A stretch of DNA of 64,000 nt from Bacteroidales bacterium. GTDB lineage: Bacteria > Bacteroidota > Bacteroidia > Bacteroidales > Prolixibacteraceae. Position 1 is the stretch's first letter. The number at the start of each line of letters is the position of its first letter. A model generated the notes under the pieces. It saw only the letters and a list, made by a program, of their open reading frames with translations. It was not told the origin of the DNA and did no database searches. The position numbers and the translations under genes are program-made. Location of the stretch: positions 1-64,000 of the forward strand of contig JAAYAG010000090.1 in assembly GCA_012719495.1 (NCBI GenBank), read 5' to 3'. Of the stretch, positions 43,363 to 52,898 are shown piece after piece.

Positions 43363-44585
43363 TAATGACTTTTCTTTAGCTGCTCCAATTTCTTCGAAAA
43401 TAGTTGCACATCGGGGTTTTTAGGTTCGGCCATACGATATACAACAAGTACTTTCTCTAAATTTGCCACATTCTTTTCTTCGGTGAAACGACCACACATC
43501 GAGTAGCAAAAAATACCCAGAAAACCTTTTATCCGCTTGTATGCAGAGAGCATAAATTCATCTTTCTCCGTCTCAATTTTGTTGTTCAGCATGTCAATGT
43601 CCTGTTTCCACCATACCGAGTCTTTTTGCAGAATCGCGCTATAGAAGCCATTGCGTACATTCATTTCGAACTGAACACTTTTGGCTAACCTGTCGGATTG
43701 TTGCTGAAACTGTATGCTGTTTGCCAACTGATCGTAAGAGCTAAAAAAAGAACCTTCGCGCTCGAAGTAGTGAAACTGATACATATTCCTTGTGATCAAT
43801 GCCGCCTGAAGATATTTATTGGCTTTCAAAAGTTTATCAATTCGTCCTTTTTGCTCAGCCGTATACTCTTGAACTATTTTTTTCTTCTCCGGTGGAGTTC
43901 CAGGAGGCATGGTCGAAACCAGCATGTAGGCCAGCGATTGCTGCATGACACTTTTTTGCGGCCAGGCATGGGTTGCCTCGGTTGTCTCCAGCAACAGATT
44001 GGAAGGCATCAGTTGCGGGTCTATAACAAAAGATGCTATCTCCGAAAAATTGAAATCGTCCATACCTATTACCGAGAAGACACGGCAATCGAGAGAAGAC
44101 AACTGTTGGGCAGAGGCCAACGCTCCATAAGCAATAACCCCATTGAGTTTGTGGCCGGCTGCATATCCCAATGCCATACGTGCCCCGCCCGAAAATCCGC
44201 CAACAAAAAGAATATCACCAACAGGGAAACGGCTCTTCACGTCGGCTGTGAGTTCCTCCAATTCTGCAATGTAATTCGGATCATTATTTTTGATCAGGTT
44301 CGAACCGACCACAACAACCTGATACTTTTGGGCGGCCTCTTTAAAACCATCGACCGCCAGTTTGCCGTCGCCATGCGAGTCGATAACCACCAGCAAAGGT
44401 AACTGCTTAAAGTCAGGGGCGACCGAAGGCACAAACAGCTGATAGGTATGTTTTGGGTTCGACCGGCATGTCTCAATCGTATAAACAGAGGAAGTTTGCT
44501 TCTGAGTAATCGCTGTTTGCCCTGAACACAACTGACCATTAAAGATCAACAATGAAATACTGAGGAAAAAAAAGATGGCCTGCAT
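43362..44585 (-). CDS. Secreted alpha/beta-hydrolase-like protein with C-terminal helical part
   Basis: 407 residues. Signal peptide about 1-22 (LCSGQ). The N-terminal two thirds follow an alpha/beta-hydrolase or esterase D/Fes plan: LLVVIDSHGDGKLAVDGFKEAAQKY, then the nucleophile elbow FVGGFSGGARMALGYA (Ser about 132) and a later THAWP with the presumed catalytic His. The C-terminal third is helical and of unknown fold. Family resemblance suggests a periplasmic or secreted esterase/depolymerase. It lies convergent with the rhamnosidase relic. Confidence 0.75.
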   Translation of the reverse strand: MQAIFFFLSISLLIFNGQLCSGQTAITQKQTSSVYTIETCRSNPKHTYQLFVPSVAPDFKQLPLLVVIDSHGDGKLAVDGFKEAAQKYQVVVVGSNLIKNNDPNYIAELEELTADVKSRFPVGDILFVGGFSGGARMALGYAAGHKLNGVIAYGALASAQQLSSLDCRVFSVIGMDDFNFSEIASFVIDPQLMPSNLLLETTEATHAWPQKSVMQQSLAYMLVSTMPPGTPPEKKKIVQEYTAEQKGRIDKLLKANKYLQAALITRNMYQFHYFEREGSFFSSYDQLANSIQFQQQSDRLAKSVQFEMNVRNGFYSAILQKDSVWWKQDIDMLNNKIETEKDEFMLSAYKRIKGFLGIFCYSMCGRFTEEKNVANLEKVLVVYRMAEPKNPDVQLFSKKLEQLKKSH

Positions 44586-44677
44586 AGTCGAATGGTTTAA
44601 TCAATTACATCCAAAGATCGGAAAATCAATGAACGTGACATAATATTGAACCAGAAAATTTTGAGCAGCAATCTGCC

Positions 44678-44875
44678 CTACTCCTGCAAACTCGGATCGA
44701 GCACTAAAAAAGCATAAAAGGCTGTTGTGTAAAAGTTTCGTAACCATCGAATATTCAACACCGAATTATCAGCCAAAACTGAGAGCGTAGAAAAAATATA
44801 AGGCACCAGAACCTTTCCTGAAATCAGTTTCTGCTCATAAAAATATTTTTCCCAATCCTGATCCCTTGGCTGCAT
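44678..44875 (-). CDS. Short hypothetical ORF
   Basis: 65 codons from an ATG at 44875, reading through to 44678. It lies 14 bp past the YfhO stop on the same strand. It has no recognisable motif. Its composition is protein-like (WEKYFYEQKLISGKVLVPYIF), but it could equally be a gene fragment or chance frame. Confidence 0.3.
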   Translation of the reverse strand: MQPRDQDWEKYFYEQKLISGKVLVPYIFSTLSVLADNSVLNIRWLRNFYTTAFYAFLVLDPSLQE

Positions 44876-44889
44876 AATTCAGACAGCTA

Positions 44890-47382
44890 TTATTCTTCCT
44901 TCTTTTTTCTGAGTTCAAAGAAAGCACCTCCGGCAATGGCAAGAATCAACAGAATAGATGATGCCAATGAAACTGCATTGCCCGTTTTATACGACTGAGG
45001 TTTGAATTCAAACACAATCTCGTGGTTTCCTGCCGGAACAACCATCGAACGCAAAATGTAGTTTGCCCTAAAATGAGATACTTCCTTTCCATCTACTTTG
45101 GCAACCCAACCTTTTGGATAATAAATTTCAGAGAAAACGGCCAATTGTTCCGAAGCGCTGTTCGATTGGTAAACTAAGCGATTAGGAGCGTACGATTTTA
45201 ACGTTATAGTTCCGGTTCCATCTTTTCGGAACGATTTGCCTGAAATCTCCTTCTCAAACCTGCGGTCGACTACTGCGGTCAACTCTGGTTTAATGTCCTT
45301 GATGGCAGCAATTTCTTCATTGGCATTGGCAACCATTTTGTAATTGTCGACAAACCAAGCGTTACCCATAGCATGTGAATTTTCCAAGGGGTTTGATTCA
45401 GGGTTGTAAATTACATAGCGGGTATTGAGCATGTTAAGGGTGTTTAGATCAGCAAAAACAGCATCGAGCTCTTCTTGTGTTTTTACATTTCGTAATCGTG
45501 CACCGATCTGTTGAATTTCGGGAGAAATGTTATATTCGATCATTTCCTGATAGCGTTCCATTTTTGCCCCGTGGTAGCCACCAATCGATTTATGGAAATA
45601 CGAAGTAGAGCTATCGTTGAATGTGCTAACTGCAATATTCAATACCCGGTAATTTGGGTCTTTGTCCTGAAGTATGGCATTGTTAGCAGCTGAAGGGGTG
45701 TACACAGCTTCAGCTTTGCGTTTTGCAACAAAACTATCGCTGTTGAGGTATTTTTTGTTCACGGGCCAAAGGTCTGCAACAATGAGCACAGCCCATAATG
45801 CAATGGCGTATTGCCCTTTTAGTTTGTTTGTATAGAAAGCCCAAAGGCCTGATGCAGCAAGTGCTACAAAAATAAAAGTGCGGAATGCATCGGTCCGAAG
45901 AACCATCTTCCGGTCGTTTATCAAGGCATCGATCAGCTGCTGAGGCCAACCCGATTGGGCTAACTGTGCATCGGAAGAACCTCTGAAACTGCCAGCCAAG
46001 CCAGGGATTATAGCAAAAATTAAGGCAAGACCTCCGGCGATTGCAAACGAATATTTAAGTGCGTTGATGAATTTCTTTGAGTCTATTTGTTTTAGATACA
46101 CTTCTTTTACAGCAAGCATGCCAAGCAAAGCCATCGCAAATTGCTGAATGACAATAATGTTCTTTACATCTCTGAACTTGTTATACCCAGGAAAGTAGTC
46201 GATCATGAAATTTGAAAGGAAAGGGATATTCTTTCCCAATGAGAGCAAAAATGAAATGAATACTACAAGGGCAATCCACCATTTCTCTCGGCCATTGACA
46301 AGAAAAAGTCCAAGCACAAACAAGAAACATAATACCGCACCGTAGTAAAATGGACCAGAAGCTATAGGTTGGCTACCCCAATACAGCGGGGCATGTTGTG
46401 CAAGTTCTTTGGCATACGCTTTCCCTTGGCTTTTTTCAATGGTTTGAAAGAATTCAGAGCTTTCGCCCAGAGGTTCACTCATACCTCCTCCTTTTAGCCT
46501 TGGAATGAAAGCTGTAAGTGCTTCGCCTACATCGTAACTGTAATCGAGTATATAATTTCGGTCGAGCCCACTGGTTTTGTTGTTACCCTGTACGGTAAGT
46601 TCTGATTTCCCCCGGGTAGAAAATTTGCCATACTCGTACGTCGAAAGCAGGTTGGCAAAATTTGTTCCAACGGCCAAAAGGGCTGCCACGGCAAGTACTG
46701 CCGACGATTTAGCAAACGAAGGCAATGTTTTCTCTTTGATAGCATATACCAAATAGGTAGAAGCCATAATAAGCACCATAATCCCGGCATAATAGGTCAT
46801 TTGCGGATGGTTGGACGAAAGCATTAACGAGAGGCCTAATGCAGCAAGCACTGCCCCTACAAACATTTTTTTATTATAAGCTAAGTATACTCCTGATATA
46901 AGAAGAGAAAAAAACGAAAGGGTTTGCACTTTGGTAACATGCCCGGCATCGATAAGGATAAACACATAGGTTGAAAAACCATAGGCCAAAGCAGCAGCAA
47001 AACTTACCCAAGGTGTTACTCCAAAAACGAGACCCAATAAAAAGAATAAGCAAAAACTAACAATCAGGTAGTTGGCTGGTTGTGGGATGGCATTGATGAC
47101 ACTGAGAAACTTCACAGATAGGTTTCCTGGATACCGACAACTTATCAAATATGCGGGCATACCACTAAACATTGAATTGGTCCACAAAGCTTCTTCGCCT
47201 GCCGTTTTTCTGAAGTCTTGAATTTCTTTTGCCATACCGCCCCAAGTTTTTAAATCTGAGGCGTTTAATTTTTCACCTTGTAAAAGCGATGGTAAGTATG
47301 AAAATGTTACGATAATGAAAAGTAAGATGATAATCAAAATCTGATTAACCTTTTTAGATGGCTTCGTATTCAGTGTGCTCAT
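44890..47382 (-). CDS. YfhO-family multi-pass membrane protein, copy 2
   Basis: 830 residues, paralogue of the protein at 26072 along its full length. Shared blocks: SMFSGMPAYLI, HVTKVQTLSF, SNHPQMTYYAGIMVLIMA, DYSYDVGEALTAFIPRLKGGG, EIYYPKGWVAKVDGK and VPAGNHEIVFEFKPQSYKTGNAVS. About a dozen hydrophobic helices precede a soluble C-terminal domain and a last helix. YfhO proteins are GT-C-like lipid-linked sugar transferases in Gram-positives. This copy is more AT-rich in its codon choice than copy 1. No glycan genes stand directly beside it. A -10-like TACTTTTG (minus strand) lies at 47408-47415. Confidence 0.88.
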   Translation of the reverse strand: MSTLNTKPSKKVNQILIIILLFIIVTFSYLPSLLQGEKLNASDLKTWGGMAKEIQDFRKTAGEEALWTNSMFSGMPAYLISCRYPGNLSVKFLSVINAIPQPANYLIVSFCLFFLLGLVFGVTPWVSFAAALAYGFSTYVFILIDAGHVTKVQTLSFFSLLISGVYLAYNKKMFVGAVLAALGLSLMLSSNHPQMTYYAGIMVLIMASTYLVYAIKEKTLPSFAKSSAVLAVAALLAVGTNFANLLSTYEYGKFSTRGKSELTVQGNNKTSGLDRNYILDYSYDVGEALTAFIPRLKGGGMSEPLGESSEFFQTIEKSQGKAYAKELAQHAPLYWGSQPIASGPFYYGAVLCFLFVLGLFLVNGREKWWIALVVFISFLLSLGKNIPFLSNFMIDYFPGYNKFRDVKNIIVIQQFAMALLGMLAVKEVYLKQIDSKKFINALKYSFAIAGGLALIFAIIPGLAGSFRGSSDAQLAQSGWPQQLIDALINDRKMVLRTDAFRTFIFVALAASGLWAFYTNKLKGQYAIALWAVLIVADLWPVNKKYLNSDSFVAKRKAEAVYTPSAANNAILQDKDPNYRVLNIAVSTFNDSSTSYFHKSIGGYHGAKMERYQEMIEYNISPEIQQIGARLRNVKTQEELDAVFADLNTLNMLNTRYVIYNPESNPLENSHAMGNAWFVDNYKMVANANEEIAAIKDIKPELTAVVDRRFEKEISGKSFRKDGTGTITLKSYAPNRLVYQSNSASEQLAVFSEIYYPKGWVAKVDGKEVSHFRANYILRSMVVPAGNHEIVFEFKPQSYKTGNAVSLASSILLILAIAGGAFFELRKKKEE

Positions 47383-47458
47383 TTTATTCGTTTTTAACTT
47401 AGTAGGGCAAAAGTATAAATTGACTGGCTAATTTCCCACTTGTTATGAAAAATAAATA

Positions 47459-47493
47459 GAAAGCCACTGCCCGAGGGGTGGACAGTGGCCTAT
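47459..47493 (-). terminator. Terminator of the FG-GAP gene
   Basis: The minus strand has GCCACTG TCC ... GGG CAGTGGC followed by TTTCTATTTATTTTT. The stem of at least seven pairs lies about 55-85 bp past the stop at 47547. Confidence 0.72.
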
Positions 47494-47546
47494 ATAAAAA
47501 AACTACATTGGGGAAAGTAGAATTATGGGAGGGGAGGAGATGCTTG

Positions 47547-49574
47547 TTAATATTTTATAAATTTTTCATTTACAACGATATTCTCTTTTTGAAGTTTGGC
47601 AAAATACACTCCTCTTGGAAGAGTGCTCGCATTAATCAACTCGTGTTGCGAAATGCGTTTTGACAGGTAAATTTTCCCATTCAAATCGGTGACTGTAAGC
47701 AAGGCTGTACCTTGAAATCCAATCACATTGAGGTTTTCTGTCACCGGGTTCGGAAAGAATTTTAACTGATGGTTTAATGAACTCACAGATGAAAATATGA
47801 TTGGGTACGATGGGGAAATTTCTGACATACAGCCAAATTCATCTTTCAATTGGGTTTGATATTCACCGCTTCTTGAAATAACAAGAACAGAGTCATTTTC
47901 TCCGGCAATTTGGGTTCCGTTATAGTACCAGAAATAGGTAAAGGCTTTAGAGGCAAGCAACGTGTCGGCAAATTGCTCAATCGTTGGCACTTGGGGCTGT
48001 GGCTTTACAATAACCTGTATTGTGTCGGGGGTAGAATAAATTCCCTGGCAGTTTACGGTGAGGATAAAATTATACGATTGAGCCATTTCTACCTCGGGAG
48101 CAACAAAAGAAAAAGAAATTGATTCATTGTTTAACTCTGGTGCTTCAGGGCACACCCATGAGTACGAAAGTGAATCATTGTCGGGAATCGATGAATTGGC
48201 CCCTGAAATTTCATAAATACTTGTTTCACAAGCAGTAATATCATTTCCGGCCATGGCTGTAGGTTTGTGTTTCACATCCAGGTCGAGAATGTAAACTGCT
48301 CCGGCATTGGCAGCGCCATCATCGTCGCCCCAAACTCCTATTGTCAACTGCTTCTTATTGTCAGAAGATAATTTTTCAAAAACAGATAACGAAAACCCAA
48401 AACAATCTCCATTATCTATCAAACCATTAAATATCGAAGTCAACGAACTGATATCCTGCCTGTAATGAACTGTTCCATTAGGGTTAAGACTCAAAATCCA
48501 GAATTTTCCTCTGTCAAGACCACCATCATCGCCGTATTTAGACCCAACAGCAATATCTTCCACACCATCACCATCAATATCACCCAAAGTCGTAATAGCT
48601 GAACCAAACTGGTCATTATAGTTATTCCTTCCACCAAAATTTCCTTCTAAATTGCTTATCTTCTGGGCTTCCATAACCGAACAATCCGAATTAAGCATCA
48701 AAATATATAGTGCACCACTATCACTAAGACTATCATCATCAGACGGGGCTCCTACGGCGAGGTCTACTATTCCGTCATCGTTAATATCTCCAATGTTTTC
48801 AACGGTATGACCAAATCCATCATTGCTGTCAAGTGTATAACCCAAGTTCCCAATATAATCATTAATCCGATGTTGCTCCTTAACGGTGCCATCTGAATTC
48901 AACAAAAGAATCCAGATACATCCTTTATACACTCCACCATCAGAATCGAATGTTGGTGAACCCACGGTAATATCCGGGTTTCCATCTCCATCAAAATCGC
49001 CTAATGACGTTACCGACCAACCAAATATGTCGTTAGCCGAAACTCCAACCATACCGCCTTGAGTTGCACTTATTTCTTGCTGCGATTTTACTGTTCCATC
49101 TGTGTTAAGGAATAAGATCCAAACAGCACCACTATTGTTTATATTGTCATCATCATAAGGTGCGCCAACAGCTATATCTATAACGCCATCCTTGTCAAGA
49201 TCACCAATTGCCGTGATTGACTTTCCGAATAGGTCATCGACATTTAAAATGCCTTTAAAGTTGCCTTCAAGCGAACTAATCTTCTGTGTTCCTTTTATCG
49301 ATCGATCTTCATTTATGAATAGGATCCAAACAGCTCCGTGGTTCGTTCCACCATCATCATCTCGGAAAGTACCAATCGCGAGATCTTCAATTCCATTGCC
49401 ATCAATATCGCCAATAACCTCGGCAGTGGCAAACTGATCCCCTTCGTCTAATTGTCCGGTGAAACCTCCTTGCGTGGCCGAAATTTTGCGAACATTAGAA
49501 ATAAGGACCTGGTCTTGGCCCTTCAAAATCAGAACTGTAAGGCTTATGAAAAGGGCTAGAATGATTTTTTTCAT
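47547..49574 (-). CDS. FG-GAP (integrin-alpha-like) repeat protein with T9SS domain
   Basis: 675 residues. Signal peptide to about 19 (ILKGQ). About six FG-GAP repeats (about 40-430), each with a calcium-loop D.DG(N/D)G..D(L/I)A(I/V)G and a GAVWILFLN strand, fold as a beta-propeller. Then an Ig/PKD-like part (about 435-590) and a C-terminal type A T9SS sorting domain (FFPNPVTENLNVIGFQG ... ISQHELINASTLPRGVYFAKLQKENIVVNEKFIKY). Thus it is secreted and attached at the surface. It follows the cadherin/DNRLRE lipoprotein gene by 18 bp. Confidence 0.9.
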   Translation of the reverse strand: MKKIILALFISLTVLILKGQDQVLISNVRKISATQGGFTGQLDEGDQFATAEVIGDIDGNGIEDLAIGTFRDDDGGTNHGAVWILFINEDRSIKGTQKISSLEGNFKGILNVDDLFGKSITAIGDLDKDGVIDIAVGAPYDDDNINNSGAVWILFLNTDGTVKSQQEISATQGGMVGVSANDIFGWSVTSLGDFDGDGNPDITVGSPTFDSDGGVYKGCIWILLLNSDGTVKEQHRINDYIGNLGYTLDSNDGFGHTVENIGDINDDGIVDLAVGAPSDDDSLSDSGALYILMLNSDCSVMEAQKISNLEGNFGGRNNYNDQFGSAITTLGDIDGDGVEDIAVGSKYGDDGGLDRGKFWILSLNPNGTVHYRQDISSLTSIFNGLIDNGDCFGFSLSVFEKLSSDNKKQLTIGVWGDDDGAANAGAVYILDLDVKHKPTAMAGNDITACETSIYEISGANSSIPDNDSLSYSWVCPEAPELNNESISFSFVAPEVEMAQSYNFILTVNCQGIYSTPDTIQVIVKPQPQVPTIEQFADTLLASKAFTYFWYYNGTQIAGENDSVLVISRSGEYQTQLKDEFGCMSEISPSYPIIFSSVSSLNHQLKFFPNPVTENLNVIGFQGTALLTVTDLNGKIYLSKRISQHELINASTLPRGVYFAKLQKENIVVNEKFIKY

Positions 49575-49592
49575 GTTGTACTTTTTCCTTGA

Positions 49593-50546
49593 TTAATTCT
49601 GATAGTTAATTTCCAAAACCGGTCGTAGATTCTTATTGCTATGTTCCATCGAGGCAAAACATATTCTTCGATAGTAATTCTCGTTTTCGAGCATCAGAAC
49701 AAAACCATAATTGGTATTGGGTTGCCCTACCATATCTGCTACTATGCCTGTAACATCTGCTTCATAATTCTGATTCGGTTCAGTGCTGGCTGGTAATATG
49801 GTTTGATTGGTTATTGAGTATGTTGGCTGTTGCTCCCAAGTTAGGGAATTAGTTTGCCAATCCGATGTTACCTTCCTTATAATAAAAGAATTGGAGCCAC
49901 TGAAGTGCGATTGCTCGTGGTCTTCTATCCCGTCATCGGGGTGTTTTAGTGTAAGGGTCGCTTTGCTGATTGTTGCACTTACAGGAATTTCGCTTAGGTC
50001 GAATCGCAAATATGTGCGGCAAATCGTTGGTTTTAAATTGACAGTCCAAGAACTGATCATATAATTCTCTGGATTGCTATTGGCTGTTGCAGGGTACAGG
50101 CTATTTACAACAGCGTGTTTATTTTCACCCAATTCAATAGCTGAAGTCCAAGAGTATGGTTCTTTCTCATTTAAGATTTTGATGGTGATTTTTGACAGGT
50201 TACCATGATTGATTTTAAGCCCATTTCGGCAACTCAACAATTCCAATTCTATCTGTGCATTTTTTTCATAATCGATTTGTATTATGTCTTCTACAAAAAG
50301 TTCTCCACTTGTACTATCAACCCTAAATGCCTTACTTTGGGCTGAATACACCAAAAAATAATGTAATGAATTTTGATTTTCGGGGGCAACGCAACCAACT
50401 AAAGAACCTGATGGTGTATTTTCAGACAAGGAGAAAACCTGATCTTCGACCGATAGCGGGAGTTCTCGGAAGGTTGAATCTGTTTCGCATCCTGTAAGGA
50501 TCATAATCAGGCAGATGAATATGCTATTGAAAAGGTTTTTGTTCAC
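49593..50546 (-). CDS. Lipoprotein with cadherin-like and DNRLRE domains
   Basis: 317 residues. Lipobox LTGC (Cys about 20). Residues about 35-135 resemble a cadherin repeat (FSLSENTPSGSLVG, then FRVDSTSGELFVEDIIQIDYEKNAQIELELL, ending NEKEP). Residues about 140-315 form a DNRLRE domain (RTYLRFDLSEIPVSATISKATLTLKHPDD, SDWQTNSLTWEQQPTYS, TGIVADMVGQPNTNYGFVLMLE). Both are adhesion-type domains. It sits in the run from the ECF sigma gene to the FG-GAP protein, all on the minus strand. Confidence 0.82.
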   Translation of the reverse strand: MNKNLFNSIFICLIMILTGCETDSTFRELPLSVEDQVFSLSENTPSGSLVGCVAPENQNSLHYFLVYSAQSKAFRVDSTSGELFVEDIIQIDYEKNAQIELELLSCRNGLKINHGNLSKITIKILNEKEPYSWTSAIELGENKHAVVNSLYPATANSNPENYMISSWTVNLKPTICRTYLRFDLSEIPVSATISKATLTLKHPDDGIEDHEQSHFSGSNSFIIRKVTSDWQTNSLTWEQQPTYSITNQTILPASTEPNQNYEADVTGIVADMVGQPNTNYGFVLMLENENYYRRICFASMEHSNKNLRPVLEINYQN

Positions 50547-50624
50547 TTTTAGGTTTGTTTGTTAATGAAAAGACGGTATTTTCTGAAATAGTTCCCATTT
50601 CAGACAGAAAAAAAATGATTTTTA

Positions 50625-51410
50625 TCAATAATTGAGGTTGAAGCGGGTACAAACGCCGACACAGTTTAAGCTAAATGACAGCTCATTACTGTCAATTATT
50701 GGGCTTAATCCAACCGAATAATAGGGTTCTATTTCGGCTGAAATTTTCTCTGAAAGTTTAACGATAAAGCTTGAATTTAGGGAGATTGAAAAGTAAAATG
50801 AATTAAATTTTTCAGAGATTTCTGAGGCTTCCCCGAGCAATGAGAATTTTGCCCAATATTCAGAAAAAAGAAGATAGTGAAAGTTGCCCTGAATCCCAAC
50901 GCAGAGTTTATCCTTCAATGGGAGCGGCGAATAGGCAATCTTAAGAGGTGCAACAAAGTAATTGAGGTTGTTGTCTTGTGTGTTAATAACCGGTTCTCCA
51001 ATGGCAAGTTGCATCGGCCTTATATTCCCGTTTTCGTCTTGAATAGTAACATTCTGAAAAGAGTATTCGTTGTAAGAAAACAATTCGTTGACCCGTTGAA
51101 AAGAAATCCCGGTGGTAATGGACCAATTATTAAGCTTTATTGTTTGTTTTACTCCAATATCGAGGCTGGGTCGGGCATTTAGCCCTTCTTTAAAGAAAAG
51201 TTGAGAAGGGGTAGTACCCTGCATGGAGTGGAAAGGATAAAATACTGAAACATCAAACGACGAACACAGTTCAACCATTACATAATTATATTCATAATCG
51301 ACAACTTCAACTTTTTTGTTAATAATAACAGGTGCAACAGGCTCTTGACCAATGCAATTATTATACGATAAGATTAAAAGAAAAAGAATTAGAAATGAAA
51401 TTGTAATCAT
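50625..51410 (-). CDS. Probable outer-membrane beta-barrel protein
   Basis: 261 residues from the ATG at 51410, which directly begins a signal peptide (MITISFLILFLLILSYNNCIGQ). The remainder alternates in a beta-strand pattern with aromatic girdle residues (NYVMVELCSSFDVSVFYPFHS, IKLNNWSITTGISFQ, LSEKISAEIEPYYSVGLSP, SFSLNCVGVCTRFNLNY). This resembles outer-membrane beta-barrels that follow ECF anti-sigma genes in Bacteroidota. The start overlaps no other gene. The function is unknown. Confidence 0.65.
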   Translation of the reverse strand: MITISFLILFLLILSYNNCIGQEPVAPVIINKKVEVVDYEYNYVMVELCSSFDVSVFYPFHSMQGTTPSQLFFKEGLNARPSLDIGVKQTIKLNNWSITTGISFQRVNELFSYNEYSFQNVTIQDENGNIRPMQLAIGEPVINTQDNNLNYFVAPLKIAYSPLPLKDKLCVGIQGNFHYLLFSEYWAKFSLLGEASEISEKFNSFYFSISLNSSFIVKLSEKISAEIEPYYSVGLSPIIDSNELSFSLNCVGVCTRFNLNY

Positions 51411-51460
51411 ATCGAAACTGAAACTGAATTTATGGTAAAAATAACCAATCTCTGTTGATC

Positions 51461-52066
51461 TCAAAGACTAGTTTTTTTACGTTTAAATTTTACACTTTTC
51501 TTTTTTACTCTGATAGTGTCGATAGTCACTATCGTATCGGATACCGTTGGCGAAACTATTGGTTTTATTGAATCGGGCATAGATACAGTTTCGGTTGTCG
51601 AATCTTTGGTGATAGTACATGGCTCGCTCTTTGGGGTTATTATGCTGTCGGGTTGAGGTTTTATTGTCTCTTTTTTCATATTGTCGACACAACTTTTAAT
51701 AGCTTTTTTCTCGGATATTTTTTCTGATTTTTCAATTACAGGCCTTACAATCAAGATAGAATCGACAGCTGGAGTACTTTTGGCGTTGGGAATTGAATCG
51801 ACGATGGTAACACTATTATTTGGTGATACTCTTTCTTCATTAGCGTGATTATCTTTAATGAAATAAATCCCCACGATGGCTGTCAGGCCAATGGCTGCAA
51901 CCAAGTAATAGATGTTGAAGGTTCCGGGAACGAAACGCATAAAATTCCTGTGCCGTATGGTTTTGCGTAGCTTCACCCATTCGGCTTCTGGCGGAACACC
52001 TGGCATTTTCGCTTCCGAAAGCTTGTTCCGGAACAGGTCGTCGATATGTTTATCCAGATTGTCCAT
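51461..52066 (-). CDS. Single-pass anti-sigma-like protein
   Basis: 201 residues. N-terminal cytoplasmic segment with DKHIDDLFRNKLSEAKMPGVPPEAEWVKLRKTI, a pattern seen in Bacteroidota anti-sigma proteins. One membrane helix (NIYYLVAAIGLTAIVGIYFI, about 52-70) is followed by a periplasmic Ser/Thr/Pro-rich tail. It overlaps the ECF sigma gene by 17 bp, which is typical for sigma/anti-sigma pairs. It likely restrains the sigma factor until a signal acts on the periplasmic part. The lack of a classical zinc-binding HxxxC motif is notable. Confidence 0.75.
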   Translation of the reverse strand: MDNLDKHIDDLFRNKLSEAKMPGVPPEAEWVKLRKTIRHRNFMRFVPGTFNIYYLVAAIGLTAIVGIYFIKDNHANEERVSPNNSVTIVDSIPNAKSTPAVDSILIVRPVIEKSEKISEKKAIKSCVDNMKKETIKPQPDSIITPKSEPCTITKDSTTETVSMPDSIKPIVSPTVSDTIVTIDTIRVKKKSVKFKRKKTSL

Positions 52067-52682
52067 CGCGTATTTTACGTATTGCCATTCTGTTCAATTC
52101 TTCTTTTAGCAAAGTTCTTGCTCTTAATAGTCGAGTCTTTGATGTTTTTTCATTGATCGAAATCATTTCCGCAATTTCCTGATGCTTGTATCCATCAATT
52201 ACATGCAATTGAAAAACAATTCTGAAATGCCCCGGGATCACGTTAAGGGCTGTTAGCATCTCTTCTTGAGTAAAATCGACATGTAAAATTGCATTGTAAT
52301 TGACATTAGCATTGTTTAATGAGTTTTCGTCCCAATCATCGTCAGTATTGTTTTGATCTTCAATTCTTGACTCAATAATATCATCAATACTTTCTGACCG
52401 TCTTCCACTTTCTTTTTTGTAATAATCAAGTGCTGTGTTGATAAAAATCCTCTTCATCCAACCCATAAATGCTTTGGGGCACTTAAGAGAGGAAATGTTA
52501 GCATATATCTTCAAAAAACCGTCCTGAAACACATCCTCTGCATCGGCATCAGTTTTAACATATCGTTTGCAAATGAGGCGCATCGCGGGTGACAATGAAT
52601 CATAAAGCCAATGGAAAGATTTAACATCTCCCTTCTTAAGCTTGTCAATTAATTTATCATCAATTGTGATCCTATTGTTCAT
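52050..52682 (-). CDS. ECF-type RNA polymerase sigma factor
   Basis: 210 residues. Region 2: FHWLYDSLSPAMRLICKRYVKTDADAEDVFQDGFLKIYANISSLK, with FMGWMKRIFINTALDYYKKES. Region 4: LTALNVIPGHFRIVFQLHVIDGYKHQEIAEMISINEKTSKTRLLRARTLLKEEL. Size and both regions are as in Bacteroidota ECF sigmas. Its anti-sigma partner overlaps the 3' end. The downstream genes for barrel, lipoprotein and FG-GAP protein may be its targets. Confidence 0.93.
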   Translation of the reverse strand: MNNRITIDDKLIDKLKKGDVKSFHWLYDSLSPAMRLICKRYVKTDADAEDVFQDGFLKIYANISSLKCPKAFMGWMKRIFINTALDYYKKESGRRSESIDDIIESRIEDQNNTDDDWDENSLNNANVNYNAILHVDFTQEEMLTALNVIPGHFRIVFQLHVIDGYKHQEIAEMISINEKTSKTRLLRARTLLKEELNRMAIRKIRDGQSG

Positions 52683-52898
52683 AAGACGAAAAGAAACTAA
52701 AAGGTTCCTGTTTTTTACAGATTTTTTTACTTACTAGCTTTTAGTAGTATTGAGGTTACGAATATATAAATACTTATGATTGTAAAAAACTGTTTATTTA
52801 GGTCTGTAGGGAAAAAATCAGCAGAATCTTTTTTGTTCGGTATTTAAAATCTGAGGATTATTTTCAACTTTGCTGTCAATAAATGAGGGAAAGAATAA

